The notes beneath the pieces are model-generated. The model saw only the letters and a list, made by a program, of their open reading frames with translations, made no database searches and was not told the origin of the DNA. A program made the translations under genes and the position numbers. Positions 36,501-49,916 of a stretch of 64,000 nucleotides of DNA are shown here, one piece after another; within the stretch, counting starts at the first letter, position 1; each line of letters begins with the position of its first letter. The stretch comes from Strongyloides papillosus (taxonomy: Eukaryota; Nematoda; Chromadorea; Rhabditida; Strongyloididae): NCBI GenBank assembly GCA_005656395.1, contig SRSI01000002.1:248001-312000 (forward strand). Reading direction: 5' to 3'.

Positions 36501-39500
36501 TTAAAATTCCTAAATGTTGTTTGGATAGGAAAACCATTAAGGTAAAATCTTATTTCAGGTATAGTTAAATTTAATGAGCACCCTATAACATCACCTTTTG
36601 CAAATAACCTATTATTACCACTATTTCTAGCTTTGCCACTAAACCACATATATCTACCATCAAAGCCATATGAAAAAAAGTCATCACCACAACCATTACA
36701 ACCCCAACCATTCCCTGAACCTGGATATGGTTTGAAACCTAATGTATTGGCCCAACCTATTCTAAGGAGTGGTTGACTTTTTGTTGTACTCTCAATATGT
36801 TCAACTTCCGTCTCAAAATACCATTTACGATACAAACAACTTCCCTCAACAACACCAACTAAAATATTCGGCATCACACTTGATACGTGGTCTCTCATAA
36901 CAGTTTGTAATAATAAATCTTTTCCAGGTAACAAATGATCAGCAATTGTATTTTGTGAACTCCTAACAGCCATCCCATTACCCTCACATAATGATGACAG
37001 CACATCTAAAACCTTAGGGTCCCTACCAACTTTCTCTAATAACGATATAACGCTTTTAATGTGACCCTCATTAATCATGTTTAATGCTTCTGGTGATTCA
37101 GTTAAGACACAGTATAATACATCTAATATACCCTCAGCGGATTGAGGATTAGATAATCTACCAAATAACCAATCTAATCTTTGAGCAGCGGCGAATTGTG
37201 CGCAATTACTATGATTACCTTTAATCATGGCAGCTACAAGTAAATAGAGATATGTTGATATTTCTTCCCATATAGTTTGGTTTTTATCACCAATTAAACC
37301 ATTGAAATCGGGTAACGCTTCCATTTGTGAGAATTTATCTATTGTATCGAGGATCATATTGAGGACACCTTCTTCTTGGAAGAGATCTTGTCTGGAACGG
37401 AGGGCACGAAAACGTACTTGTCTCTCTTCAAATGTATGTTCTTCGGTTGGTTGAGCAAAATATTCGATGAGGTCTTCCATCAATTTAAGGACACTATTTA
37501 AATTTACACGATTCCACTCTAAGGATTGATTACCTTCATTTTGTAAGGCCTCAACACCTTTTAAAAAACGATTCAGGACTGAAGAACATTTCCTGATAAC
37601 ACGTGCTGATTTGCTCTCCTCCTCAAGGGCCATAAAGAATGTATAGCAATCATCCATATGACCATCTTTCAATGCTACAGCTTTCTTTTCCTCCACTTTA
37701 CCTAAACCTTTCTTTGTAACCTCCGTTGTTTGATAAGACAACCATAACTGTGTTTTGTGGTGTTGTATAAATGTATCTGTTTCACCATACCTTACTGTAG
37801 CGACTCCCATACCTTCCTCTTCTTTCTCCTCAAGCATCGCCTTCTTTGGATCTTTGTTTGGACACATCACAAATGCAGTTGTCTCAAAATCGGCTTTCTC
37901 TTTCTGCAATAATATTACTGCATTATCAAGAACACCTAAATACCTCCCTGTTGTTATATGCCTAATTCTAAAAGTTTGATCATAACCAATCATAGCACCA
38001 TGCCATTTCATACGTATCAATTCAACTCTCCATAATGATCTAGCCTGTGATACGGCATTACCACCTTCATAGATAATAACATTGTGTGCCTGATTTTCAC
38101 TCCAATTCTCTGGTATTGTCAAACATTCATCGTTACCATGGAAGAGGCGTAAGACATCATTTCCAAAAAGAACACCCATATTCCTGTTCCTGATACTACC
38201 AGAGGAAACTGAAGCTATATTCCATAATGTTTGATGAAATGAAGCTATAACAATGTATTGATCATTCTTTCCAAGTGCCATATGAAGGTATCTCTCAGTT
38301 GCAACACTAACAAGAATCACATCATCACCAACTCTAACCTTTTCACCTTCACTCCTTTGCTTTGAGGCTGGATGAATAGTCCACCAAGATGTTTCACCAT
38401 CATTACTCTCCTGTACACCAACATCAAAAGATAGTTTATCACTCGATGAACATGAATTAAGGCAAGCCAAGTACATCTCCGATTGAACATGTTTCAACTG
38501 TACAGCATGACCATATAATAAAGTTTTATGACCTCCAGAACCACTGGTACCTTTGACTTCATTTCCAGCAGACATCATTTCTTGTAGAGCACGTACACTA
38601 AGAGCATTATCAATGTACAACATACATTGTGATATATCCGGTGGTACATCCTTGTCAGAGACATTTTCCAATACGCACATCCTGTTGGCAAATCCTTCTG
38701 TTGAGAGGCAAACTCTTTCACTACCCATAGCACCATCCTTGGTATTTGAGGAAACACATGTCAGTGCAACAATATCACCCTAAAAATGTGTAATTATATA
38801 AAAAATATTGATATGAATATTTTAATGATAAATTTTTGTGTTTTCAAATTTTACTATGAATAAAAAATATTTATTTTGTGATATGATATATTTAAATTAT
38901 AGAACTATTAATAATTTCCCGCCGATAAAGGCAATCAAAATTGTGGCAGTGATAAAGAAATTTTGAATTTAGTTTTTTTGAATACAATAAAATACCTTAG
39001 ATAAATATTCATTTTCATGAGAAAATATTTCAATTTCATCAACAAAATCATAAAGATTTTTATACTTAAACACCATATCCCTTCTTATCAGTAAAAAAAT
39101 ACTATATACACTTTTTTATAATAAAATATAAAAAATCCTTTCTTCAACTAATATTTTAATAGAAATTAATAATATAATAGAAAAAATTTAAAAGTTTACG
39201 TTTACAAATTACGATTTAATTAAAATAAGACAAAATTTTTCTCATATTTTAATTTCTCTCTCTTTGATAGATATATAAAGTAAATATATATTTATATATA
39301 TCAAAGGTATAAAAAAATATATATCTTTTAATAAATATATTTAAAAGACAAGTAAGACACATTTAAAAGACTTGACTTTTAATAATTTTTATTATTCAAG
39401 AGTTCTTTAAACTTTATCACCACATTCCACTGTCCTTTTTATTTGTACTATTATAAATGTATGTATAAAATTTTTGATAAATATGTATTCTCTTAATTTG

Positions 39501-39739
39501 TTTTGATAATAGAATTATTTCTACAAACAATACCTCGGTATTATAATAATAAGATAATAAATAGGAATATTTTTATCTATCTTATAAAAGAATTTCATTC
39601 TACTTTAATGAATCTTTTTTTGCAAAAATTTTTTTTTATCTTTCAAATATATTTGTACTAGTTATTTACTTTAACTTACAGTTCTTAAAAACGATACGTC
39701 ATCCTGTTCCCCACCTGGAGTTTCTTCCTTCTCCACCAT
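21524..39739 (-). CDS. unc-68: Ryanodine receptor (intracellular Ca2+ release channel), complete gene
   Basis: Homotetrameric SR/ER channel that releases Ca2+ for muscle contraction. Nine exons (minus): 39739-39680, 38779-34665, 34510-34382, 34095-30149, 30033-26687, 26459-26418, 26262-26150, 25613-21726, 21677-21524. They sum to 15795 nt, exactly 5264 codons plus TAA, and every junction keeps phase; nematode family members are about 5000-5200 aa. Domains in order: IP3R/RyR N-terminal and MIR region; SPRY1 (about 36850-36440); RyR repeats 1-2; SPRY2 (about 35570-35160); SPRY3 (about 33640-33230); RIH domains; RyR repeats 3-4 (about 29250-28700); calmodulin-binding segment; two EF-hands (24310-24130); membrane segments; pore GGGIADE (22006-21990 area); and the conserved C-terminus YEDQLLQS. 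Start: [14 protein letters not shown] in exon 1. It is the only host gene of its size here and has a long upstream gap. Alternative exons are listed separately. Splice sites are predicted, not confirmed by cDNA. Confidence 0.97.
25787..25896 (-). other. unc-68: RyR exon 7b: alternative, homologous calmodulin-binding exon
   Basis: 110 nt in the intron downstream of 7a, with acceptor CTTCTAG and donor GTAAGA. It enters in phase 0 and leaves two bases exactly like 7a. It is fully open and encodes [11 protein letters not shown] then [15 protein letters not shown]. Trp, Leu +4, QRKR and the LY pair align with 7a; the Cys +15 is Leu. Using 7a and 7b together would break the frame, so they should be mutually exclusive. 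Not confirmed by cDNA. Confidence 0.8.
26150..26262 (-). other. unc-68: RyR exon 7a: canonical calmodulin-binding exon
   Basis: 113 nt, entering in phase 0 and leaving two bases. It encodes the segment equivalent to RyR1 3614-3643: anchor Trp, Leu at +4, basic QRKR at +7 to +10, AVVACFRM with Cys at +15 (matching RyR1 Cys3635), then PLYGIP. It joins exon 8 (HRGINFF) through a split Arg codon. Confidence 0.9.
26418..26459 (-). other. unc-68: RyR exon 6, 42-nt basic cassette microexon
   Basis: Flanked by acceptor GTTTAG and donor GTAAGTT, it encodes 14 residues ([14 protein letters not shown]) directly before the calmodulin-binding exon. Its length is a multiple of three and both junctions are phase 0, so it can be skipped. 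Skipping restores the residue spacing of vertebrate RyR (about 11 residues before the anchor Trp). Confidence 0.6.
30149..30523 (-). other. unc-68: RyR exon 4 extension by alternative donor (125 codons)
   Basis: Two GTATGT donors, at 30523 and 30148, lie 375 nt apart and both leave one base of a codon, so both join exon 5 in frame. The short form gives the spacing of vertebrate RyRs between the IPxL motif and the P-x-HK motif. The long form inserts 125 residues, Ser-rich then strongly basic ([20 protein letters not shown]). The long open frame in such AT-rich DNA argues that it is coding. Confidence 0.6.
34382..34510 (-). other. unc-68: RyR exon 3, probable 129-nt cassette exon
   Basis: Open in the required phase, with acceptor TTTTAG and donor AG|GTTATG (weak). 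It adds 43 residues, charged and starting near [13 protein letters not shown], in the linker between SPRY2 and SPRY3. Exon 2 ends with two bases and exon 4 begins with one, so including or skipping it keeps frame. I do not know a homologue of this insert. Confidence 0.55.
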
Positions 39740-42700
39740 TGTTATATTTTATAATTAATTTTTTCTTATTCAAAAAAATATTGATATAAAATTGAAAATA
39801 GAATTTTTGTCGTAAAAAATAAATATTATTTCATTAACTCTACTGCGTCTATCAGAGTATATTTTTATTATTGTTGTATAATAAAAATTCGTTTTCTCCT
39901 ATCCCTCCAATTCTTTTTTTTTTGTTGATCTTCTAATTTTGAAATTAAAAAAAAAGAGTTGGATTGTTTGATATAAAATTATCAAAACAAGGAATTTAAG
40001 GCACTACAAGAAGTTATAAAAAAAATATTATTGTATAAAAATAATGAAAAAAACAAGATTTTCACGGTCTATACTTATTAATAATTAATTTTTAAAATTA
40101 TAATCAGGTATAATAAGGATTCCCGAGAAAACAACAAACGTATAAATATAAAAAAATGTTAATTAGGTAAACATAAGAAAATTTTTTAAAAAATCCACCT
40201 GTAAAAAAGTTTAACATTTTCATGTTTTTATTATAATTCACCTACAAAAGTAAATACTTTTGAACATAGAAAATATTTGGCTAGATTAAAAGAAGTAACA
40301 TAAAAAGTATCAGGAATAAGGTGAATAATCTTTAACAAACAAATAATATTAAATATATTACTCCTTCCTTCAATATTCCTTCTTACAACACTCCACAAAG
40401 ATATATATAATATATTTGATGTGTTTAATGAAATATAAGTTAAAAGCTTTCTATAAATGATATAGAGATATTAGGTAGTTATAAAAATTAATATTATATC
40501 TTATAATCTTTATCATATTCTGTTGATCAACAGAACATATATTTTAACTTATGTATATCTTTTTTATAGTATAAATTGATTTTCCTCAATCGCCTTTCTG
40601 ATGTTAAATTAAATATATCATTTAATCTTTCATATACAAAGATATTTTACTTAACTTTCTTTATTATAATGAATATTAGCTAAAATTTTTAAACTTTACA
40701 TATATCTGCCGTTTATAAATAAATTATTCAAAAATATAAAAAAATAAAAAAGTAAATTTCTTATATTTAGAATTGAAAAAAGCTTTAAATTACTGGGGCG
40801 GATATTTTTATATATAATTTTTTATGTTGTGTTATACTTTTAAATTTTATTTAAAAGGTAATTTTTTTGACAAAGTTTAATAATGCAAAAACATTAACTA
40901 AACACTTTGAAAATTTATATTAAAATAAATTTCTATTATTCTTGTTCATTTTTTTCTTGTTTCAACAAATTAAACTTTAAATTAATTTTATTATTTTAAT
41001 AACATTCACGTATAAAAAATTTGCACTTTTGTTAACTAATTAATATTATAATCTAATAAATGTCAATTTTTAAATTTAAACAATGACGAGGATTAGTTAT
41101 TAAATCATAAATCAATTTTAAACAAAAAAAATTTTCTTATTACATGCCCATATTCTAATTAAAAAAGATCATTAATAAAAATAATTAACATTTGAATTTG
41201 TTATAATGTAATTATAAATATCAAGAAGTCATCTGAGCACCTCAAAACACACATAACATCCATAAATGTATCATATATCACATACATTAATCATAAAAAT
41301 TTGTATCTTTATCCACCCTCCTTATACTGATAAGACTAAAAATATACTTAAAGATATTAAAAAAATATAAATATCATTGGTGGCATTTTGAGTATTCCAA
41401 AAGATGAGATTTAAATATTTTGTAAATAAACAAAATGAAGAGAGAGTGATACTACATTCAATGAATGAGGAGAAAAATGATATTAAATAAAATATTATTA
41501 TGGTGGTGGATAAAAACTTTTTTATCCCTCTATTCTTTTAAAGTAATGTTCCTCTCCTAAAATCTTTTTATTATGTGATGTACTATTTATCACTTAACAG
41601 GAAAATGATTTAACTTTATTTGATAAAATCATTACATTTTTCATATGAGGGGAAGATTTTATCAAAACACATTCCTTAACTTTGTTAAACTTTGAATTTA
41701 GAAAAGCAACGATATGGAATAATTTTTGGTGATTCAAATTAAGGCATTTAATCATTTGTAAATAAAGATATTAGTCATAATGAGCTTAAAGAGTAATTTA
41801 AATTTGAATATAACTGATGATATCATATTTGTCACGTAAAGAAATTATTATAATGAAGAGGTAGTGGAAGAGATTAATTAAATAAAGGTTTTGCATATCA
41901 AAAATCAGTTATTTTTTTATTAGAAAAATAAACACAATACATAAGGGTAGATGAATGATAATTACTATAAATTTTTTTATAATAATCAAAAATAATAATT
42001 ACTTCGAGGTAAAGTGTAAAAATCGTAATAGTAAAATGTTTCTAAAGATAATAATCCTACTTTAGTAGATATAAATGTAAAGATTTGGAAACTATACCTC
42101 TTATAATTTAAATATACGTAGAGACTTATTTATAAAATATACATATAGTAATAATAAAATATATATCCTATGAATAAAATGATTTTAAAAAGCATAAATA
42201 ATGAAGTACAAGATTAATACTTTCCAAAACATTAATTACATTATAAAACATAAAAGTTTGTTCCTAATTTTTATCTACTTTAACTCCACCTATCTATAGT
42301 TATCAAATATCTCTGAAAATTTATTTTTTATTTAACCCCTCAATTTTTATTTCTAAATATAGTTAAAAGTTTAACATTTTTAATGTTATGTATTATATTT
42401 AAAATTCCCTCCAGTTATGGAAGTTTTGAATGAAGCGTGTATACTTAGATAAAAAAAAGTTAGGGCAATGAAATGTATATATGTGAATATGTATACTTAA
42501 CACTCCCATGACATCTCTTTTATTCAATTTTAACATTTTATAAAAATTTTGATATGTTATATGTTAAAATATAATAAAAACATTATACTTGTCTCAATTT
42601 GTTCTTAAACATTTTCTAAATTAGTAATCATTGTTCTTAGAATGGTAATGTAAATAAGTTATAGTAAAAGTTATACAATCTCAGAAGAAGTTTATAAAAG

Positions 42701-45700
42701 GCAAGTTTTATATTTAATTAAAATAGTAGTGAAAATGATTAAGATAGTAGAAAAAAAATATTATAAATGTGTGTGAAACATTTTGAGTATTCATAATTTT
42801 TTATGTATCTACTTGTTTATGAGGTCGACATTCTGAAATATCACTAAAAATAAATAAGTCACGACTAAATCTTTTGAGGAAGTTGTACTGTGATAAAAAA
42901 TTGCAATCTTATTAAGAATACTGTGAAAAATTAACATGATTCATAGTCTTAAAGTTACAACTGTTTAAAATTACATTCTAAGTATATTATTAATAAATTC
43001 AACCTTAAATATATGATAATGAAGAAATATCTTTCTAATGCATGCTAAATTATCATGGCATTATAATAATAAATAATTAATTTAATTCTAATGTTTAATT
43101 TTTAATAATAAAAATTAATGAGTTGTGATATTAAAAATATCAATTTTAAAATAGACACTCATGAAAGTTTAACAAAAGCTGTGTAATTTACTCTTTAAAA
43201 ATAATTACTAATAAAATATTGTTATTTAAAGGATGTGGGAGAAAATTTTTAATTTTAAACTATATTTTTTATGGGTAAACAGACGTTAAAATATTTATTA
43301 AAAAAATTTTTAAACATTCAAATTAAAATTTATTGTTATAGATTAACAATAAGAATACTTAATTTTTCTTTTGTCATGCTATCTATACTTAAAAAAAGAC
43401 ATTCTTAACTAATAAAATTCTTCATCTTTATCTTGAGATATTGAAAATTGGTAAAAAGTTGTAATATCAAAATAACGTGAATATTAATATTCATTGGCGA
43501 TAAATAATTACAGGAACAAAAGAATAAATGAGATAATAAAAATTTTCAAATAAACAAAGTAAAATCAAAAATAAATAATTAAACACAGTTTTTGTAAAAA
43601 ATAAGTTAAGTAGAAAAAAATTTTTTTATCAATAGTTATATTTAAAAATCATTATTAACTCTCAATATTAATATATAATATTTAGCTAATTCATTTAACT
43701 ATATATCTAATAAGCGAAGTCTGAAAGATAGACTTTTGACATAATTTTCAATTGCCCACCATTAACACATTTCTGAGGAGATACTCTTATTCTTATCCAA
43801 AATATCACTATAATATCACTTCTTTGTTCAAATCAAAATTTTGACAGCTCCTCTTGGAGATTGGTAATTGAAACTGTTCAACTCTCAAGACAGGTATTTA
43901 TATGTCTCTTGACAATATTAACTCTAGTTATATATAATTGTTTTTATTAAATTAATTTTTGCATATATATGCTAAATTTCTATGTATTAATCTTATTAAA
44001 TGCTTTCCCCTTGACAGAAAAATTTATTGTCCTATTTATGCGCTTAAGAATTATTAATAAAGTTTTATTTTCCACATCTGTATGATATAAAAAAAAGATA
44101 TTTACACGAATGATTACTTTAAAAAAACATTGGAAGCTTATTGATAAAAAAGATACTATGTAGTGTATTGTAACTTTGTTAATATATTACTTTCTTTATC
44201 ATCAAACTCTACTATTTAACATTTTTCAAAATTAGAATATACAATTTTTTAGCATACTATTAACTATACGAATAGAAAATTGTGTAATAAATATATACAG
44301 GAAATATTATTATAATGTAGCTTCTTAAATATAATTATCAATGTCTCAGGATATAACTAATCATCTCAGGTATAATATTTATAATATTCTTATATTATTA
44401 TAATAAAATTATATATCTAATTAGTTTGTATAAAAGTATATAAAAAAATCCATGCAATTATTTTTATCTAGATAAACAAACACATAAATATTAATTGGAA
44501 AAACAACAGATTTCGGGAGGGAGAAAAAAATAGCAGTCATATTCAATAGAAACAAATTTTTCAAAACAATTTTTACTCACCATTTATCATCCATATCACT
44601 TTGATTGATATATCATTAGATTTATTGTCATCCTAAATTATTTTATATTTTCAAATAAAAATAATTTCTAACTTTCAAAACAGCTAATCACTCAGTAAAA
44701 GTGTTAAACTTTTTTTAAAATCATTTATGAGGCGAGAACTATAATGATGAAGCTAATTGCTTTTTTTAAAAAACTTACTAAACACAAGAAAACAGTTTTT
44801 GATTTTTTTTACTTCCCTTAAGAAATATATTTTAAACCTTCACATTATTTTAATAGGCCTTTTCAATTAATACAATAAACTCATGCAGGTTTTAAAACTA
44901 AAATTTTGGTAATTATAAAAATTGCATTATTTTTTATACATTAAACTAGAAAACATAGGAAAAAAATTAAAAAAATAAGATTTAAGAAATAATAATATTT
45001 AAGTATGTGTGTGGAATGTGTGTTACTTTGAAGCTACTAAACGATATAAACAGTTAAACAACAAGGAAATTTAAAAAGTTTAACATTTAAAACAAATAAA
45101 TTTTCAAAATCAAGTTACATATATAATTCATTAATAAAATAGTCTGCCTCAACTTCTTGAGGGATATCAAATGATATTAATTCTCTCATAGCACTTTTTG
45201 AAGTAAAAAAATATATCAATTACATATTATTTTCCAACTTGTGAAAAAATTTATTTTTTATTACTTGAATATGTTAAAAATTTATGCATATATATATTTG
45301 TAAAGCTAAAAATATATTTTTCATTCAATCAAAACACTTGAGGTAATGCATTAACAATTGAAATTAGTTAATCATATAAATCATCAAATTTTTGGACATC
45401 AATTAATTTTGAATATAATTTTATTCTAGAAAAATAATTTTTTTAACATTTTGTTCGTTGTTTTTATATAGCTCCTTTCAAGAAGATGAGGACGATAACA
45501 ATATCAGTATAATACTTCATCATTAAATAATCTTCTAAACACATTATTTTTAAACGATTAAATGGATATATGCAAAAAAAAAAGTTTTTATAAAATATTC
45601 TTAGTTAGAGAAGGATAAAGAAGATTACATTATAAGGTAATTAAATAATTATTGCATAGATTAAAAAATATTATATTTATCGTATTTATTAAAAACAATC

Positions 45701-46432
45701 TGCCTAAGTGGTCTGTAGGCCAATACATTATCCTGTTCGTTATAGCCTCATACGAACAGAATATTAAGATTTTGAGGTACAAATTCTTCATATCACAAAG
45801 AAGAAACAACAACATCCAAGACTTGTATGCAGCGACAAAATTTGTACCTTGCTGTTGGCAATCCAAAACTTCAATTTTTACTAAACATTGTCGTTCAAGG
45901 CATTCAGTAACTTAAACAACCATAAAAATTGAAATATGGTTATCTTAAAAAATCTATCCATTTGTATACGCAGATAATATGAATATTATAGCTTTTTTTT
46001 ACCAATCATAAAATTTTGAATATAGCATTGAAATTACAAGAAATAAAATTGTATGCATTTTTTATATTCATGTTAAAAAAATTTTATAGTTCATAAAACA
46101 GTTTATTATTGTACTGTTTTCTTAGATATCAATCTTAAATGATTTACAAACCTGGTATAAAAATTGTTAAAATAACACGTATCTTTTTTGGTATCTAAAG
46201 ATTTGTATCTACAAAATAAGGATATAAATTAGTGGTAACATATTTATTACAGAAAGTATAAGGAAATAATTTTGATATTTCCATATGACTGCCCATGAAA
46301 AAAGTGATACAAAATATGTTATGAAGTTTGATTAACTAATTTCTCTTTTAGGTCAGTGTTTCAAAATATAAATAAGTGAAATGAAACCGTTTTAAATGAT
46401 CCATTGAAACCCTAAATAATTATTTATTTGGA
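39740..46432. other. Long AT-rich intergenic region
   Basis: About 6.7 kb between the divergent RyR start and the sulfotransferase. It likely holds the RyR promoter and 5' UTR. Apart from the GC-rich structured patch at 45690-45915 (listed separately) I see only short stop-rich frames. Confidence 0.6.
45690..45915. ncRNA. Candidate structured noncoding RNA (GC-rich island)
   Basis: The patch is clearly richer in G and C than the kilobases around it. It contains perfect hairpins: CTGTTCGT (45733-45740) with ACGAACAG (45752-45759), AGGTACAAATT (45775-45785) with AATTTGTACCT (45839-45849), a GGTC/GGCC stem near 45710, and TTGG-CAAT-CCAA near 45855. A T5 run follows at about 45875. ORFs of about 80 codons exist on both strands but have no recognisable content. 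It might instead be a decayed exon or transposon piece; strand unknown. Confidence 0.35.
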
Positions 46433-47599
46433 ATGCTTACTAGACAAAATATTCATATTAGAAAAAATAATAAGGCTCTTTCTATTTATGGTATTGTAAT
46501 TATTATTTTTTACATTTTTGAGATTTCCATAAGAATACATCGTATAAAAGAGATTAATGTTATTGATATCATCTCAAGGAATAATCTTATTTATTATGGT
46601 AATAGTACTTCGTTTAATATTTACGATTTTTGTTCACAACCTCAATCATCATGCCTGCCACCGTTTATTGATATCTCAGAGGAGTTTGTCAGGAAAATTG
46701 TTGTATGTTTAATCACTTTCAAATAAAAATTTACCTTTTATTTACAGACAGTACCAAAATATAAACTCCTAAATTGCGTCATGCCAAAATGCTTCTCCAC
46801 AACAACAACTAAAGTATTTTCATACCTTTACGATCCGGTAAAATACCAAACATTTGAATGGAATCACAACGGCATATCATCAACCTCACACGAAAACGAC
46901 TATAGTAGCGTTGAAAATTTCCTCCAAAATACACAAACACGTCAAGATGAGTTAAAAAATTGGAGAATGAGTGTTTTTATAAGGGAACCATTGGATAGGT
47001 TTATAAGTGCGTTTATTAATAAATGTTATATTGAAAGAGAATACATCTCACCTGGTTTGATGTACCCAGGTAAGGAGTTATGTTATGGTTGTCAAAGAAA
47101 TCTTACATGCTTCATGTTAGAACAGTATAAAAGATCTTATATGTATGGAAAGAGGTGGACTAAATTCACTAGTTACGAAGATCAACACACATACCCACAG
47201 AATTGGTTTTGTAACTTTAGAAAATTTAAAAACCATTATAAAATCTACAAAACCTATAGTGACAGAAAAGGTATAGAAGATTATAACAAAAACATCCTCG
47301 AAATGTTAGAAAAAAGAAACATTGACGATAAAAAAATAAAGTATATTGAGGATAACATTCTGATGGAGTTTAGTAGAAAAAAACGTGAACTTAAATATGA
47401 TATAGTAATGAAGTATATTTATAATGGTGTTATTGGTGACATCGAAAACTACCATCAATTACCTGTGATATTAAAAAACGAAATATTGTCAACTCCATTA
47501 TTGTATAAAACATTTATTTCCACTTATTATCAAGATTATTTGCAGTTTTCATTTATTTTTCCAAAACCTAATTTTACGGAATCACACATCACTTTTTAA
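46433..47599 (+). CDS. Type II membrane carbohydrate sulfotransferase (Sulfotransfer_2-like), 373 aa
   Basis: Two exons: 46433-46702 (90 codons) and 46748-47599, with GTATGT donor and TTTACAG acceptor, phase 0. Residues about 16-36 (LSIYGIVIIIFYIFEISI) form an N-terminal signal anchor, so it is probably a Golgi enzyme. PAPS-binding motifs: the 5'-phosphosulfate site around CVMPKCFSTT and the 3'-phosphate site FIREPLDRFISAF. A CYGCQRNLTCF cysteine cluster and YPQNWFC follow, typical of the nematode-expanded family that transfers sulfate from PAPS to sugars. The exact acceptor sugar cannot be read from sequence. Convergent with the next gene. The first Met is the only one in frame before the anchor. 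Confidence 0.85.
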
Positions 47600-48375
47600 T
47601 TATGTTAGTATTCATAAACGAAGTTGATCAAAAATAAGTCAGAAACCCCTAATTAAAAGGATGAGTATCACTTTGAATGTGTAATATAAAAAGCATTAAA
47701 AATGGAAATTGAATATAATCGGTGGGACAATTTATAAAATAATATGCTTAACTGTACCAAATCTTATATAATAAATTATTATTAAATTCCACAACAACTT
47801 TTATAAAGAACGTGGGATAAGATATTTTTTTTATTCTAATGAATTTAAAAAAAAATAAAAACAAGAATTAGTCTCCTTATCATATTATTTTACAATTGAT
47901 GTCAAATCTTTTTTTCTCACTTCTAAATACCTTTATTAATTCATTCTTGCAAATATTTTTTAAAATATTTTACATAAAAACTCCTACTCATATTTTATGT
48001 GTTAGATGAATGAAATAAAAACAGATAGTAATAAAGAGATTGGGTTTATAATTATCGTATTAACTTAAATATTTGTATATTTTAAGAAGATAGTTATATT
48101 TAGATAAAAATAACTTCCTTATAGAATTTAGTGTATCTTAAAGTAATAAAAAGATAAGCTTTCAAAACAGACCACGCATTAAATAATTCACAGTTATGGT
48201 TTTTAAGTTAATTGAATATTATTGTAACAAGATTTTTTTTGTAAATTTATATATATACATTAGTAAATATAGACGAAAATTGGTATTGAATAAGTACTAT
48301 GATTATGATAATAATCAAAAAACTACTTATAAAGTTAAAAATAACTTAAGTATTTGAGAAATAAGTTAGTTCTTA
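47600..48375. other. Intergenic, between two convergent 3' ends
   Basis: AT-rich, with several AATAAA-like motifs on both strands; no gene seen. Confidence 0.6.
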
Positions 48376-49916
48376 TTAAAATTCATCGTGATTATCTTTC
48401 TTTGGCAAGTACTCACTTTTAGTCGTAGATTCCTTTGGATTTACTGCTCTTTCCACATCCAAATCCTCGGATGATGATCCCTCCCGTGACGTCAAGTACT
48501 CCGAATAGACGTAATAAGGATCAACTTCATCAAACTTATGAAATGAAATTGGTAATCCTTGACGCAGATAGGTCTCCGAGTAAGAATTCACTGAAGACTG
48601 ATGAAGTTCAGGTAAGTGAAATAACTTGACACCATGCTCCTTCAGACAATGTCCTATTACCATATCATCAGGGGTCGTATGAGAGGGACAAAAGCATTTT
48701 TCTGCAAGAACCTTTGCAGCCACCCTACTAAAGAACATTCCAGAACCACCGGTAGGATAATCGTATGAATAATTCAAATTTTTTAAGTGCCTGAAACCAT
48801 ATCTTTCACCAACAACAACTGCATTATTGTAATTAATGCATGATAACATTTTATATAGTCTGTTTACATTGAATAATGTATCATCATCTCCAATTACGAG
48901 CCATTTAAATGAATGAAATTTTTTATCCCCCACGAAGTATCTGATAATTCTCATAGTTTTTTCACAATGGCCTATTGATAAAAAATAAACCAATAAAAGA
49001 TAATCAACTCACCTTTTGAAGTATTTGGTATGTCAACTTTAATAGTTGAATATTTACTGTCATTCTCATCACTAAATAACCCAATATTTTCAACATTCCC
49101 AGCCCATGTCCCTAATATAACAGGCAACCTCTTATCATGGTACCCCGAAAAAGTCTTAACCCCAATAAAAGTATTGCTCCCATCAACTTCATATCCACAT
49201 CCCTCTTCTTCATCACCATACAAAGCTCTCCTATGAATCGTAATACATCCACCGAAATTGCGCTTATCACTATCAAAACAAAATCTATCGTCATCAATAA
49301 TACCTACATTAAGTCTATCCATCAAAAATTTAGCAAATTCAAATTTCGCGTCTATATTAAAATCACTTAATTCTCCGCTAAGTAATCTTAAATTTTTCGC
49401 TACCACATTTACGAAGTTAATATTCATTAACAAACCGCTTGCTGTTAAAGGATAATGGATTGGTTTGTGGTGCGAGGTATCATAACCATAGTAATGGTGG
49501 ATGATTACTGGATGTGTATCTAAAACTGCCTTACCATAGTATGTACTTTTGTTTATGTTTTTACTTTGAATAAAGTTATTAAGAAGTTGAATGTTAACTG
49601 TTGTCGTTGTTGGTTCCAGTAATAGATACCACTCTTTTTTTGAGAAGTTTGGGTTGGAAGAAATGGCAGTTAAGATGGGGAAAATTGTCCAGTACCCATT
49701 TGGATTTTTTAAAATATCTTTAGTTGTTAGGAATAGAGAATTATTTATATTAAGTAAAGACTCCTGTTCTTTAATTAATCTAATTGTTCTATCTATTTTC
49801 CTATCTTCATACTCCCAATCTTGGGAGAAGAATACATAACCTATCCTGGAATCTATTATTTCATCACAATAGGCATCTAATGAATAAAATAACAACAATA
49901 GAAACCATATTTTCAT
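48376..49916 (-). CDS. B3GLCT: Beta-1,3-glucosyltransferase (B3GLCT type), ER, 499 aa
   Basis: Two exons: 49916-49013 and 48971-48376, GTGAGT donor and TCAATAG acceptor; the split Gly codon leads into HCEKT. I use the ATG at 49916; an upstream TTG is not a start. Residues 1-19 form a signal peptide (KIWFLLLLFYSLDAYC). The C-terminal half is a Fringe-like fold with the metal-binding DDD motif (VIGDDDTL, about 48889-48881), GERYG, PTGGSGMFFS and a conserved D-D-M-V-I-G helix. The protein ends HDEF, a KDEL-class retention signal (human B3GLCT ends REEL). The human enzyme, 498 aa, adds glucose to O-fucose on thrombospondin type 1 repeats. Length, motifs and ER signal agree, so this role is likely. 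A Ser/Glu-rich linker precedes HDEF. Confidence 0.92.

Noticed and set aside
45630..45915. Overlapping ORFs on both strands as protein genes
   Set aside because: Two similarly sized frames on opposite strands with no known content; an RNA or remnant is more likely.
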